Under the pieces are notes generated by a model. The model searched no databases, was not told where the DNA came from, and was given only the letters and a program-made list of their open reading frames with translations. A program made the translations under genes and the position numbers. 9,483 bases of DNA from Gemmatimonas phototrophica (GTDB taxonomy: Bacteria; Gemmatimonadota; Gemmatimonadetes; Gemmatimonadales; Gemmatimonadaceae), in assembly GCA_945870175.1 (NCBI GenBank), contig CAMBRJ010000074.1:1-9483 (forward strand), written 5' to 3'. Of the stretch, positions 1 through 6,056 are shown piece after piece (positions within the stretch are counted from its first letter, which is position 1; each line of letters starts with the position of its first letter).

Positions 1-201
1 GGCCGGGGCACGGTGTACGGCTTTGCGATCGGCGACGTCGACCTGGATGGTCAGGTGGACATCGCGGCCGGGCGTTCGGAAGCACCCAACGTGCTGTACT
101 TCGGGAAGAAGGCCGTCCTCAAGCCGGCGCAACGCACGGTGCCGCTTACTTCCGCCCCGTCCGCGTCGCCTCGGCGTCCACGTCGGCTTCCCACGCGGTA
201 A
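1..201 (+). CDS. FG-GAP/VCBS-repeat protein, C-terminal fragment
   Basis: Only the last 66 codons are present and the reading frame is open from base 1. The visible part holds one FG-GAP-type repeat with a calcium-loop signature DxDxDGxxD (D12, D14, D16, G17, D20 of the fragment), followed by IAAGRSEAPNVLYFG. This is the usual shape of the last blade of a beta-propeller repeat protein. Such proteins are usually exported, but the signal peptide would lie outside the window and the function cannot be told. After about residue 40 the tail becomes Pro/Arg/Ser-rich without repeat character. Its last 56 bases lie antisense to the 3' end of the convergent sulfatase gene, so the natural end of the protein may be earlier and this tail could reflect loss of an older stop codon or a frameshift. 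Confidence 0.72.
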   Translation, partial: GRGTVYGFAIGDVDLDGQVDIAAGRSEAPNVLYFGKKAVLKPAQRTVPLTSAPSASPRRPRRLPTR

Positions 202-1510
202 GCAGGGCTTGCAGCTCCCGGACGACGGCCGGATGGCTCGCCGCGACATCGTGCCGCTCACCGATGTCGCGCGGCAGATCGAAGAGCAACTGATCGTCGC
301 CGTCCACCAACAGCTTCCAGCGACCGCGACGTACCGCGCGCTGTTGCCGATCGCGCGTGTCGATGCGCCAGAAGAGTGGCCGTTCGGCCAGCGTCGCCGC
401 ACTCGTGCGCCCCGCTAACATCGGCACGAGATCGCGTCCTTCGAAGTTCGCGGGCACCAGCGTGCGCGCCGCGGTCAGCACGGTCGCCGTGAGATCCATC
501 GTGATGCCCGGCGTGTTCGCCGTGCGGCCGGCCGGCAGCACCGACGGCCACCAGAAGATGGCGGGCACGCGGATGCCACCTTCCCAGAGCGTATCCTTGC
601 GATGAAACAGCGGGGCGTTGTTCGACAGCCACTCGCCGCCGTTGTCGTTGGTGAAGATGACCAGCGTGTTCTTGTCGAGCCCGCGCTGCTTGAGGGTGGC
701 CATGATGGTGCCGACGCCACCATCGGCGTGTTCGAGCATCGCGATATAATCGGCACGGGTGGCGGGAAGGGAATCGTCGGGGCCTTGAAAGCGCGCGTTG
801 TTGGCCGCGCGCGTGGGATGCCCCGGTCGCTGAAACGGCCAGTGCGCCGCGTTGTACGCGACTTCGAGAAAGAACGGTTGCGCCGCGTTCTTCTCGATAA
901 AGCGCACGGCGCGCGACGTGATGAGATCGGTCATGTAGCCGCTGTCGCTGACCGCCACGCCGTTCTCGTACAGATCGGGCAGGCCGTCGCCTCCACGCGT
1001 ATGCGTGTAGAAGTCGATGTAGCCGGCCAGGAAGCCGTAGAAGTAGTCGAAGCCGTGCGTGTTGGGCGAATACTCCGGGAGATAACCCAGATGCCATTTC
1101 CCCACGAGACCCGTCGTGTAGCCGGCGTTTTTGAGCAACCGCGGCAGCGTGCTGCCGTTGGCGGGAAGGCCGGTGCGTAGCCATGCGCCGGCGCTGCCGA
1201 GGGCGCGTTCCAAGGACACGCGCTGCTGGTAGCGACCCGAGATGAGTGCGGCGCGCGTGGGTGTGCACTGAGGCGACGCATAGAAGTCGGTCAGGCGCAC
1301 GCCGCCGCGAGCGAGGCGATCGATGTTGGGTGTGCGGATGTCGCGTGACCCGTAGCTGCCGATGTCCCCGTAGCCCACGTCGTCGGTGAGTATGAGCACG
1401 ATGTTGGGCGGCGCACCCGATGCCGCGTTCACTTGCGCGCGAAGGGGCACCGTCGGCGCGCCGAGCAACAAGACCGAGAGCAGCAGGCCTACACGTCGAG
1501 CGACCGTCAT
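146..1510 (-). CDS. Secreted sulfatase (formylglycine type, arylsulfatase family)
   Basis: The 454-residue protein is a full-length type I sulfatase that hydrolyses sulfate esters. Residues 1-25 form a signal peptide (basic MTVARR, Leu-rich core, cleavage after LRA), so it acts in the periplasm or outside the cell. The metal site is complete: D43-D44 near the N-terminus and D288-N289 in TNDNGGE. C82 in C-T-P-T-R (82-86) is the residue converted to formylglycine. R86, K138 and H140 (GKWH), H223 and K305 match the family's other active-site positions. The substrate cannot be predicted. ATG at 1510 is chosen because it overlaps the antiporter stop as ATGA, starts the signal peptide and has an upstream GGGAGA. 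An in-frame start 20 codons earlier would bury the signal peptide. Activity requires a formylglycine-generating enzyme, which is not in the window. Confidence 0.93.
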   Translation of the reverse strand: MTVARRVGLLLSVLLLGAPTVPLRAQVNAASGAPPNIVLILTDDVGYGDIGSYGSRDIRTPNIDRLARGGVRLTDFYASPQCTPTRAALISGRYQQRVSLERALGSAGAWLRTGLPANGSTLPRLLKNAGYTTGLVGKWHLGYLPEYSPNTHGFDYFYGFLAGYIDFYTHTRGGDGLPDLYENGVAVSDSGYMTDLITSRAVRFIEKNAAQPFFLEVAYNAAHWPFQRPGHPTRAANNARFQGPDDSLPATRADYIAMLEHADGGVGTIMATLKQRGLDKNTLVIFTNDNGGEWLSNNAPLFHRKDTLWEGGIRVPAIFWWPSVLPAGRTANTPGITMDLTATVLTAARTLVPANFEGRDLVPMLAGRTSAATLAERPLFWRIDTRDRQQRAVRRGRWKLLVDGDDQLLFDLPRDIGERHDVAASHPAVVRELQALLTAWEADVDAEATRTGRK

Positions 1511-2931
1511 GAACGTTTTCTCCCGTAACCAGTGATCACCGCGAACAGCACCATCGCCACCAGGGCCCACGCGTACGTGTTGTACAGCCCCACGGTACCG
1601 GCGGCCAGTGGCGGCATCCCGAAGGCTTCGCCGCTGCGACTGGCGCTAGCGGTGAGAATGGTGGGAAGAAAATACGGCAACAGAAAGGGCCACGTGCAGA
1701 CGGTGAGGTCGAGCAGATTGGCGCGACGATACCCGTCGATGCCGAAACGCTCACCGGTGTGCCGCGCAAATTCGCCGACGGCCAGAATGGCCACCACACT
1801 ATGCGTGGTCAGCAGCACCGCCGCCGACACCACACCCACCATCCAGCCTTCGGCGGCCCGGGCCGAGTGCGCCCGCTGCTCCGAGGCGCGCACCAACCGA
1901 TCGAGCACATCCGTGGCCTGCAGCGTGCCCACCAACGCCACGAGCAGCAGCGTGAACACACTCACGCCGATCGCGCGCTGCATGCCGTCCACCAGCACGC
2001 CCGTCGCGCCGAAGGTGTCGGGCGCGATATGCAGCAGGTCGTACGGAGCCACCAGCTGAAAGGCGAGGGCGATACCCACGGCGGTCGCGACGCCGGTCAG
2101 TAACGCGGTGATGAGATGCGTGCGGCGCAGCAGCATAGCAATCACCAGCGCGGGCGAGAGCAGCAGGACCAATCCTTTCGGTGAGGCTGGTGCGGAAGCG
2201 GTTGCTCCAGTAACCGCAGTGCTCACGGCCTCAACCACCGCTCCTCCGCCCAACAACGTCGACGCCACCAGGGCTACGAGTCCCGCCGGTATGGCGTATC
2301 GCAACCGACTGCGCACGGTGCCGCCGATGTCCACGCGCTGCGTGCCACTCGACGCAATCGTGGTATCCGAAACCGGCGACATCGAGTCGCCGAACGTGGA
2401 GCCAGCGAGCACCGCACCCATGAGTGCCGCCGGCATGGCACCGGCCGCCCCGCCCGCCGGATAGAGAATCGGGCCACACAACAGGATCGTACCGAAGCTC
2501 GTGCCGGTGGCCGTGGACACGATCGCGGTGGTGAGGAAGGTCGCCGCCACGTACGCACCGCCGCTCAGCCCCAGCGTGCGCGAAGCCCAAGCGAGTCCGG
2601 TCACCAGGCCACCCGCGCTCAGCACCGCCCCCATCACGCCAGCAAACAGCCACGCACACAGCATCACCATCACCACGCGCTGGCTCATGCCGTCCAGCAT
2701 CGCCTCGGCATATCGCTCGCGATCCTTGGCGAGCACGAGGCCCAGAGTGAGCGCGCCCAGCAGAATCGGCCAGAACCCCTTCTCGTCGGGCGCGCCGTTC
2801 AGCGCCAGCCAGGCCACGCCGCCGAGGAACGCGGCGAAGGGGGCGAGCGCCCCGGCAAGCCCGCCGTGAAACGCGAGCGGCGGCGGGGACGGGTCAGGGG
2901 AAGTCGATGGACTGGGCATAGGGCGTGACAT
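1507..2931 (-). CDS. NhaC-family Na+/H+ antiporter
   Basis: This 474-residue, very hydrophobic protein has about ten to twelve predicted membrane spans between residues 22 and 468. It carries the two hallmark stretches of the NhaC family: STATGTSFGT (139-148) and a glycine/serine/aspartate motif at 176-191 containing FGDSMSPVSDTT, with acidic residues D182 and D189 in the conserved region. The family exchanges Na+ for H+, or an organic anion such as malate or lactate with those ions. Which of these applies cannot be read from the sequence. The N-terminal 20 residues are Pro/Ser-rich and poorly conserved, so Met5 could be the true start; neither start has a clear Shine-Dalgarno sequence. It is the first gene of a two-gene unit with the sulfatase, with stop and start overlapping by 4 bases. 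A TIGR04076-type gene diverges only 38 bases upstream. Confidence 0.88.
   Translation of the reverse strand: MSRPMPSPSTSPDPSPPPLAFHGGLAGALAPFAAFLGGVAWLALNGAPDEKGFWPILLGALTLGLVLAKDRERYAEAMLDGMSQRVVMVMLCAWLFAGVMGAVLSAGGLVTGLAWASRTLGLSGGAYVAATFLTTAIVSTATGTSFGTILLCGPILYPAGGAAGAMPAALMGAVLAGSTFGDSMSPVSDTTIASSGTQRVDIGGTVRSRLRYAIPAGLVALVASTLLGGGAVVEAVSTAVTGATASAPASPKGLVLLLSPALVIAMLLRRTHLITALLTGVATAVGIALAFQLVAPYDLLHIAPDTFGATGVLVDGMQRAIGVSVFTLLLVALVGTLQATDVLDRLVRASEQRAHSARAAEGWMVGVVSAAVLLTTHSVVAILAVGEFARHTGERFGIDGYRRANLLDLTVCTWPFLLPYFLPTILTASASRSGEAFGMPPLAAGTVGLYNTYAWALVAMVLFAVITGYGRKRS
1519..1524 (-). promoter_or_regulatory. Ribosome binding site of the sulfatase gene
   Basis: On the minus strand GGGAGA lies 8 bases ahead of the ATG at 1510-1508, inside the last codons of the antiporter gene. 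It supports that start over the longer in-frame alternative. Together with the ATGA overlap it implies that ribosomes finishing the antiporter can restart on the sulfatase. Confidence 0.6.
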
Positions 2932-2969
2932 ATGGCAGGAAAAGGTCGTGTGGCGCTATCGTTCGCGCC
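2932..2969. promoter_or_regulatory. 38-base divergent intergenic region with dyad
   Basis: This is the whole gap between the divergent starts of the antiporter gene (-) and the TIGR04076-type gene (+). A perfect 6-base dyad, TGGCGC-N8-GCGCCA, occupies 2951-2956 and 2965-2970, and its last base is the A of the + strand ATG. It could be a repressor operator or a small 5' hairpin. No convincing -35/-10 pair is visible within the gap on either strand, so at least one promoter must lie inside the neighbouring coding sequence. Function is inferred from position only. Confidence 0.3.
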
Positions 2970-3362
2970 ATGTCTGAGACCAATCGGGATCCCGCACGGG
3001 ATGCGACGCCGACGCCGCGCGACGACGCCTTCACGCTGTACGATCTGCGCGTGGAGGTGATGGCCACCGACCGCCCCATGGTGTGCAACCATCAGGCGGG
3101 CGATTTCTTCACGCTGCGCGGCGAAAACCTGGCGTTCCCGGCGGGGCAGACGTTTCCGCTCTATCCGCTGGCCGCGCTGCTGCCGCTGCTGCCGGCCAAG
3201 CAGCGTCCTACGCATCCCAACGACTGGATGACGACCGACGCCGACATCGCCTGCCCCGATCCGCATTGCGGCGGACGATTTCGCATCACGCGTACCGGTA
3301 CCTCGACGTTCCGTCATGCCGACGTGACGCTGGTACCGCTGCCCGCGGCGGGGCAATCATGA
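2970..3362 (+). CDS. TIGR04076 family small protein
   Basis: The 130-residue protein matches what I know of the TIGR04076 family, whose members are small (about 100 residues) and of unknown function. Family-like stretches include FTLYDLRVEV (21-30), the CNHQAGDFF region (39-47), GENLAFPAGQTFPLYPLAALLP (from 51), and the C-terminal half from KQRPTHPNDWM to FRITRTG. C39, H41, C95 and C100 (C-P-D-P-H-C) are well placed to bind a metal, but that is inference. There is no signal peptide or membrane span, so it is probably cytoplasmic. ATG at 2970 is preferred; a GTG at 2925 would add 15 residues and run into the antiporter gene, and even the chosen start gives about 20 unconserved residues. Its stop overlaps the aldo/keto reductase start (ATGA), which implies a joint role. 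Confidence 0.8.
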   Translation: MSETNRDPARDATPTPRDDAFTLYDLRVEVMATDRPMVCNHQAGDFFTLRGENLAFPAGQTFPLYPLAALLPLLPAKQRPTHPNDWMTTDADIACPDPHCGGRFRITRTGTSTFRHADVTLVPLPAAGQS

Positions 3363-4420
3363 GCGCCGCGTACCGTCCTCCCGTCCCCACGCGCGAACTC
3401 GCTCCTGGCTACGTGGTTCCCCGTCTGATCAAGGGCGGCTGGCAGTTGGCCGGTGGACATGGCACCGTCGACCGCGCGGAGGCTATCGCCGACATGATGG
3501 CCTTCGCCGAGTCGGGTATCATGGCCTTCGACTGTGCCGACATTTATACGGGCGTGGAGGAGCTCATCGGCGAGTTCTTGTGCGGTTGGCGTGAACGGTA
3601 CGGTGCAGCCGCGCCGACGATTCGCGTGCATACCAAGTGCGTGCCCGACCGTGATGCACTGCCCACGCTCACGCGCGCCGAGCTCGAGCGCCTCATCGAT
3701 CGCTCCCTCACGCGTCTCGGCGTGGATACGCTCGACCTGGTGCAGTTCCACTGGTGGAATTTTGACATCGAGGGATGGCTCGAGGCGGCCGGCCATCTGG
3801 CCGAGCTCAAGCGCAGTGGCAAGATCCGCCAGCTTGGCGTGACCAACTTCGATACGTCGCGTCTGCGGACGCTGCTCGACGCCGGTATCCCGATCGTGTC
3901 GCATCAGGTGCAGTGCTCGCTGCTCGATCGCCGCGCGCTGGGCGCCATGGCCACGCTGTGCGCCGAACGTGGGGTGGGATTGCTGACGTACGGTGCGTTG
4001 GCCGGGGGATTCTTTCACGAGCGCTGGCTTGGCGCGCACGAGCCCATCGAGCCACTCGAGAATCGTTCGTTGGTGAAGTACAAGTTGATCATCGACGAGT
4101 TCGGCGGCTGGGTGGCGTTTCAGCAGTTGCTGCGCACCATGCGCGGCATCGCCGATGCGCATGCCAGCACGATCGGTGCGGTCGCGCTTCGCGCCGTGCT
4201 CGACGAGCCGGCCGTGACGTCGGTGATTGTCGGCGCGCGACACGCCGATCACCTGCCGGCCACGCTGGCCTCGCTGTCGCTGGAGTTCTCGGCGAGTGAG
4301 CGCGCCGCGCTGCAGGCCGTGGTGGCGGCCGCGCCCGGGCCACGTGGTGACGTGTACGAACTCGAGCGCGACATGACCGGCGTGCACGCGGGAATCATGC
4401 GGTACAACCTGAACGGGTAG
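3359..4420 (+). CDS. Aldo/keto reductase
   Basis: This 353-residue cytoplasmic TIM-barrel oxidoreductase uses NAD(P)H to reduce carbonyl compounds or run the reverse reaction. The full catalytic tetrad is visible: D58 and Y63 (FDCADIY), K93 (HTKC) and H131 (VQFHWW). GKIRQLGVTNF (154-164) is the typical strand after the central helix. The region around 288-298 (SVIVGARHADH) is the usual cofactor-binding end of the barrel. The segment from HERWLGAHEP to DEFGGWVAFQ resembles a subgroup of uncharacterised bacterial and plant aldo/keto reductases, so no substrate can be assigned. The start at 3359 overlaps the preceding stop as ATGA with only a weak G-rich stretch upstream, which suggests translational coupling. 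A longer frame reaching back to 3083 is a shadow of the upstream gene. A large inverted repeat begins 36 bases after the stop. Confidence 0.92.
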   Translation: MSAAYRPPVPTRELAPGYVVPRLIKGGWQLAGGHGTVDRAEAIADMMAFAESGIMAFDCADIYTGVEELIGEFLCGWRERYGAAAPTIRVHTKCVPDRDALPTLTRAELERLIDRSLTRLGVDTLDLVQFHWWNFDIEGWLEAAGHLAELKRSGKIRQLGVTNFDTSRLRTLLDAGIPIVSHQVQCSLLDRRALGAMATLCAERGVGLLTYGALAGGFFHERWLGAHEPIEPLENRSLVKYKLIIDEFGGWVAFQQLLRTMRGIADAHASTIGAVALRAVLDEPAVTSVIVGARHADHLPATLASLSLEFSASERAALQAVVAAAPGPRGDVYELERDMTGVHAGIMRYNLNG

Positions 4421-4439
4421 CGGACGCACGGAGCTGGAG

Positions 4440-4455
4440 GACAGCTCAGGCTGTC
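4440..4455. other. Short hairpin after the aldo/keto reductase gene
   Basis: GACAGC-TCAG-GCTGTC is a perfect 6-base stem with a 4-base loop, 20 bases after the reductase stop and directly abutting the left arm of the large inverted repeat. There is no T-run after it, so it is not a classic intrinsic terminator. It may still mark the 3' end of the transcript or protect it. An overlapping weaker stem (GAGCT at 4431, AGCTC at 4443) could compete with it. Confidence 0.35.
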
Positions 4456-4660
4456 AGTGTTCAGTTGCTGATATCAGACTGCTTATAGTGTTCGGAGTTC
4501 AGCACCGACAGTGCTCAGTATCGAGCGGTTGATGACCGCGGTGTGTTCCGCAGCGCCATCGTGGTCGCCGCACACGGGAGCAACCATATGCTCGAGACCG
4601 AGCACTGTTGGTGCTCAATTCTGAACACTATAAGCAGTCTGATATCAGCGACTGAACACT
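4456..4660. repeat. 205-base near-perfect inverted repeat (giant hairpin)
   Basis: The left arm is 4456-4525 and the right arm 4591-4660; base-by-base comparison gives 63 of 70 complementary positions with no gaps. The loop (4526-4590) continues the symmetry in part: GGTTG 4527-4531 with CAACC 4581-4585, and GTGTG 4541-4545 with CACAC 4571-4575. Each arm carries the 10-base palindrome CTGATATCAG and a smaller hairpin (AGCAC-N5-GTGCT at 4501-4515; GAGCAC-N5-GTGCTC at 4600-4616). Each also has a 9-base word recurring 31 bases apart, CTGAACACT at 4621 and 4652, with near-copies in the left arm. The arms are visibly less GC-rich (33 of 70 in the left arm) than the genes around them. The element fills most of the gap between two convergent genes. 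It may be a MITE or REP/BIME-like repeat, a bidirectional transcription barrier, or a structured RNA. No target duplication or T-run was found. Confidence 0.85.
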
Positions 4661-4679
4661 CACCACGCAGATCTCGTCG

Positions 4680-5945
4680 CTACTCCGGGAGTCTGTCGAT
4701 CATCGGTTGCGTGATGAGCACCCGCCCCTTCTCGGTTCTCCGAAACCAACGAGCATCCTTCTCGGCGTCCTCGCCGACCACCAATCCGGCGGGAATGACC
4801 ACGCCGCGATCGATGACCACATTGCGCAGTCGCGCCCCACGCCCGATCTCGGCGTAGGGCTGGACCACCGCACCATTGAGATGCGCGAAGGAGTGCACCT
4901 TCACGCCGGTGAAGAGCAGCGACTTCTCGACGTGCGAGCCCGACACGATGCAGCCGCCGGCGACGAGCGAATTGATGGCGGCGCCGCGACGGTGCGTGTC
5001 GTTGTGCACGAACTTGGCGGGGGCGGTGATCTCGCTGTACGACCAGATCGGCCAATCGTTATCGTACAAGTCGAGCGACGGGACGACGCTGGTCAAGTCG
5101 ATGTTCGCCTCCCAGTACGCGTCGATCGTGCCGACGTCGCGCCAGTACGCTTCCACTTCGCGATCGGCCTTCACGCAGGACGTGCCGAAGCGGTGCGCGA
5201 CGGCCTTGCCGTTCGCCACGACGTACGGAATGATGTCCTTGCCGAAGTCGCGCGACGAGCTCGGGTCGGCCGCGTCGCGACGCAGCAGTTCGAACAGGAA
5301 CGTCGTCTTGAACACGTAAATGCCCATGCTGGCCAACGACGTGTCCGGGCTGCCGGGGATCGCCGGCGGATCGGCCGGCTTCTCGAGGAAGTGCACGATG
5401 CGATCGTCGGCATCGACGTGCATCACGCCGAAACCCGACGCGTCCTTGCGGGCGACTTCGAGCACGCCGACGGTGACATCGGCATTCTGATCGACGTGCT
5501 GCTCGAGCATGAGCTCGTAGTCCATCTTGTAGATATGGTCGCCAGCGAGGACCACCATGTACTCCGGGTGATAGGCCTCGATGATGTCCATGTTCTGATA
5601 CACGGCGTCGGCGGTGCCGTCGTACCACTGCGTCTCGCTCACGCGCTGACTGGCCGGCAGAATGTCGAAGCTTTCGTTGCGCTCGGGACGCAGGAAGTTC
5701 CAGCCACGCTGCAGGTGGCGGATGAGGCTGTGCGCCTTGTACTGCGTGGCGACCCCGATGCGGCGAATGCCGGAGTTGAGCGCATTGGAGAGCGCGAAGT
5801 CGATGATGCGCGTCTTGCCGCCGAAATACACGGCCGGCTTGGCGCGTCGATCGGTGAGTTCGTACAGCCGTGAGCCGCGGCCTCCGGCGAGCACATACGC
5901 CATGGCGTTTCTGGCGAGAAAGCCGGAGCGGGACGAAGCGGTCAT
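4680..5945 (-). CDS. glgC: Glucose-1-phosphate adenylyltransferase (ADP-glucose pyrophosphorylase)
   Basis: GlgC makes ADP-glucose from glucose-1-phosphate and ATP, the committed and regulated step of bacterial glycogen synthesis in the cytoplasm. The 421-residue length is normal for the family. Visible motifs are the nucleotide loop LAGGRGSRL (19-27), RAKPAVYFGGK (34-44), GDHIYK with catalytic D136 (E. coli D142), and FLEKP with K189 (E. coli K195, glucose-1-phosphate site). A left-handed beta-helix C-terminal part runs from about residue 295. At the position of the E. coli fructose-1,6-bisphosphate activator lysine K39 there is R33 (TDRRAKPAV). Together with long shared stretches this resembles the Agrobacterium-type enzyme as I remember it. 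ATG at 5945 is used; a TTG nine codons upstream is possible but has no better ribosome site. It is divergent from glgA and convergent with the reductase. Confidence 0.97.
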   Translation of the reverse strand: MTASSRSGFLARNAMAYVLAGGRGSRLYELTDRRAKPAVYFGGKTRIIDFALSNALNSGIRRIGVATQYKAHSLIRHLQRGWNFLRPERNESFDILPASQRVSETQWYDGTADAVYQNMDIIEAYHPEYMVVLAGDHIYKMDYELMLEQHVDQNADVTVGVLEVARKDASGFGVMHVDADDRIVHFLEKPADPPAIPGSPDTSLASMGIYVFKTTFLFELLRRDAADPSSSRDFGKDIIPYVVANGKAVAHRFGTSCVKADREVEAYWRDVGTIDAYWEANIDLTSVVPSLDLYDNDWPIWSYSEITAPAKFVHNDTHRRGAAINSLVAGGCIVSGSHVEKSLLFTGVKVHSFAHLNGAVVQPYAEIGRGARLRNVVIDRGVVIPAGLVVGEDAEKDARWFRRTEKGRVLITQPMIDRLPE

Positions 5946-6056
5946 GTCTGGGGGCGCTCGAAATCGGGACAAGGAGTCGATCTCTTCTCATTCTGTCGCT
6001 CCAGTTGACTGCGCGGAAGGGTGTACCGCAGCGATTCCGCGATGCATTTTCATGCC
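5946..6056. promoter_or_regulatory. Divergent glgC-glgA control region with 7-base dyad
   Basis: This gap separates the glgC start on - from the glgA start on +, so it should carry both promoters. On + it holds TTGACT at 6005-6010, close to a sigma70 -35 box, but no good -10 lies at the right distance. A perfect dyad, CGCGGAA-N16-TTCCGCG, spans 6012-6018 and 6035-6041, just downstream of that hexamer and directly before the possible ATG at 6042. It could be an operator, or a 5' hairpin hiding the glgA start. A GGAAGG at 6015-6020 lies inside the left arm and too far from either ATG to be a normal ribosome site. No clear minus-strand promoter was seen. Confidence 0.4.

Noticed and set aside
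1511..1570. Upstream in-frame start adding 20 residues to the sulfatase
   Set aside because: The added residues lie in front of a good signal peptide and inside the antiporter gene. The ATG at 1510 has a GGGAGA ribosome site and an ATGA overlap.
3314..4429. 371-codon open frame on - opposite the aldo/keto reductase
   Set aside because: It mirrors a well-supported enzyme gene and has no recognisable motif; it is a shadow frame.
4456..4660. Insertion sequence or CRISPR explanation for the inverted repeat
   Set aside because: There is no transposase frame between the arms, no visible target duplication at the ends, and the repeats are inverted rather than regularly spaced direct repeats with spacers.
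4421..4679. Classic intrinsic terminators between the convergent genes
   Set aside because: Stable stems exist, but none is followed by a T-run on either strand, so no intrinsic terminator is called.
4707..5873. 388-codon open frame on + opposite glgC
   Set aside because: It is antisense to a complete, clearly functional glgC. Its composition (Val/Arg/His/Asp-rich, no domain) is what GC-rich codon bias produces on the opposite strand.
5946..5972. TTG start extending GlgC by nine residues
   Set aside because: The extension is unconserved and has no better ribosome site; ATG 5945 fits the family length.
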